From NCBI GenBank assembly GCA_902500695.1, contig CABVRQ010000017.1, positions 59,505-66,300 on the forward strand: a DNA stretch of 6,796 nucleotides. Reading direction: 5' to 3'. The DNA comes from an uncultured Nitrospira sp. GTDB lineage: Bacteria > Nitrospirota > Nitrospiria > Nitrospirales > UBA8639. The position numbers and the translations under genes were made by a program. The notes beneath the pieces were generated by a model. That model saw only the letters and a list, made by a program, of their open reading frames with translations. It had not been told where the DNA came from and did no database searches. Every line of letters starts with the position of its first letter. The stretch's first letter is position 1. Positions 6,140 to 6,796 of this stretch are shown one piece after another.

Positions 6140-6228
6140 CCTGAAAAAGGCAAACCATCTGAAAGGATGGGACGCAAAGCCATGGGCCTACGTCTCGAAG
6201 TCCGGGATAGGGTTGCCAGGTTGCCAGG
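6140..6228 (+). promoter_or_regulatory. Cyclic di-GMP-I riboswitch (GEMM-I) aptamer
   Basis: The conserved GEMM-I core is present in order. It starts with AAGGCAAACC (6147-6156). Helix P2 follows, CCATCT/GGATGG (6155-6160 with 6165-6170), capped by the GAAA tetraloop that docks on P3. Next come GACGCAAAGCC (6171-6181) and GGCCTA (6185-6190, part of the tetraloop-receptor side). The 3' part has ATAGGGTTGCC (6207-6217) and the closing GGTTGCC (6219-6225). P1 can form from CCTG (6140-6143) and CAGG (6225-6228). Aligned by memory to the Vibrio Vc2 aptamer, the ligand-contacting positions are G6150 (G20), A6177 (A47) and C6224 (C92), the arrangement expected for c-di-GMP. It is on the same strand as the FN3 gene and 76 bases before its start. 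A weak promoter candidate, TTGGGG-N16-TATTCT (6028-6055), lies upstream. Confidence 0.93.
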
Positions 6229-6237
6229 CAAGCCACA

Positions 6238-6300
6238 GATCCTCCTTGATCATGAGCGGAGTGGCTTCGCTCGGCATGACTCACATGCATAAAGGAGATC
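6238..6300 (+). promoter_or_regulatory. Leader structure that can mask the FN3 gene's ribosome binding site
   Basis: CTCCTT (6242-6247) is exactly complementary to AAGGAG (6292-6297), the ribosome binding site of the FN3 gene. With C6241 bulged, GAT (6238-6240) also pairs with ATC (6298-6300), giving nine pairs. The enclosed bases form their own hairpin: TCATG/CATGA (6250-6254 with 6275-6279) around GAGTG/CGCTC (6259-6263 with 6268-6272). A competing hairpin, GCATG-ACTCA-CATGC (6274-6288), uses the same bases and ends just before the ribosome binding site. No T-run follows, so control of translation is more likely than termination. How this couples to the aptamer is not resolved. Confidence 0.6.
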
Positions 6301-6304
6301 TCGT

Positions 6305-6706
6305 ATGGCAGACGTTCAAGGTTTCTCTCGAGTGGGTTTTCCCCGTCTACATCCTTCTCGATCCGTATCTCGTTCATTATGGGTCATTTTTCTTTTTCTC
6401 TGTCTCTTTCCCTCCAATGCCTTGGCGGGACAAGTCACCCTTGCCTGGGATCCCCCTTCCGCTGAATATGGAGGATTTATTTTAGCCTATGGGACCTCAA
6501 GCGGCAGTTATACGCAGACTCAGGATGTTGGAACTCAGGCTATTTATACAGTGCCAAGCCTGAATCCCGGGCAAACGTATTATTTTGCAGTAAAAGCTTA
6601 CGACCGGGCTCGTAAAAATGAAAGCCCGTTTTCGAACCAGGTGAGTGTCACGGTGCCTATCGTTAATGCCCGTCCTGCTCCTCCTAAGAATGTACAAGTT
6701 TATTGA
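6305..6706 (+). CDS. Secreted fibronectin type III domain protein
   Basis: This 133-residue exported protein carries one FN3 domain. Residues 1-24 are a long basic n-region, 25-37 are hydrophobic (LWVIFLFLCLFPS) and cleavage is likely after NALA at 41. The FN3 domain covers about 43-117: VTLAWDPP with the core Trp at 48, GFILAYG at 57-63, LNPGQTYYFAVKAYD at 86-100 with the usual Tyr-x-Phe-x-Val pattern, and SPFSNQVSVTVP. The last 13 residues (NARPAPPKNVQVY) resemble the start of a linker or a second FN3 strand, but the frame closes at TGA 6704-6706. The ATG at 6305 is set by AAAGGAG (6291-6297) seven bases upstream. The c-di-GMP riboswitch before it implies second-messenger control, which fits a surface or matrix role. 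The partner it binds is unknown, and a lipoprotein is unlikely because no lipobox cysteine is visible. Confidence 0.92.
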   Translation: MADVQGFSRVGFPRLHPSRSVSRSLWVIFLFLCLFPSNALAGQVTLAWDPPSAEYGGFILAYGTSSGSYTQTQDVGTQAIYTVPSLNPGQTYYFAVKAYDRARKNESPFSNQVSVTVPIVNARPAPPKNVQVY

Positions 6707-6720
6707 TATTCAACATCGTC

Positions 6721-6756
6721 ATCTCAGACAAATCCTTACTGAGATAGAGTATTTTT
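6721..6756 (+). terminator. Possible terminator after the FN3 gene
   Basis: ATCTCAG (6721-6727) and CTGAGAT (6739-6745) are a perfect 7-bp inverted repeat with an 11-base loop, 14 bases after the FN3 stop. Five T's (6752-6756) follow after a 6-base gap. The gap and long loop make this a weak match to an intrinsic terminator. Confidence 0.4.
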
Positions 6757-6796
6757 GGAAATGATGAACCCAGGAGAATCTGGCATAAAGAATTCT

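Noticed and set aside
6045..6377. 110-codon minus-strand frame across the riboswitch
   Set aside because: It covers a strand-specific RNA structure and the FN3 signal peptide; it is a shadow.
6761..6796. ATG-ATG frame open to the window end
   Set aside because: Only 12 codons are visible and no ribosome binding site precedes it; nothing can be supported.

Overview
This window (about 50% GC by eye) reads as a stretch of chromosome from a free-living Gram-negative-type bacterium. A Nitrospirota-like host is my best guess, from general resemblance of the proteins only; no marker gene here proves it. Nearly all genes lie on the + strand, and the one clear minus-strand item is a transposase remnant.

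Layout. (1) 21-1584: a complete glutamyl-tRNA synthetase gene (gltX), followed 74 bp later by tRNA-Gln(CUG) with an encoded CCA end. (2) 1585-2178: a non-coding stretch, then a 91-residue protein that looks like a small winged-helix DNA-binding protein. (3) 2260-2589, minus strand: the 5' end of an IS256-type transposase gene, cut off after about 110 codons. (4) 2748-5040: a tight two-gene unit. It encodes a 125-residue exported protein of unknown role and a 634-residue secreted protein with an HExxH zinc-protease-like domain and six 49-residue FG-GAP/VCBS-type repeats, built as three copies of a two-repeat unit. (5) 5041-5939: a gap, a small membrane protein, then a 65-residue unknown ORF with a strong ribosome binding site. 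A 9+9 bp inverted repeat lies before that ORF and a palindrome plus T-run terminator after it. (6) 6140-6706: a cyclic di-GMP-I (GEMM-I) riboswitch, a leader in which a CTCCTT element can pair with the ribosome binding site, and a secreted single-domain fibronectin type III protein.

The most interesting part is the right end. The riboswitch is recognisable from its conserved core, GNRA tetraloop and junction bases, and the bases I align to the ligand-specificity position predict c-di-GMP rather than cGAMP. It sits directly upstream of a small exported FN3 protein, which points to second-messenger control of a surface or matrix component. Together with the secreted repeat protease, the right half of the window is devoted largely to exported or envelope proteins, while the left half is housekeeping translation machinery separated from it by a mobile-element scar.
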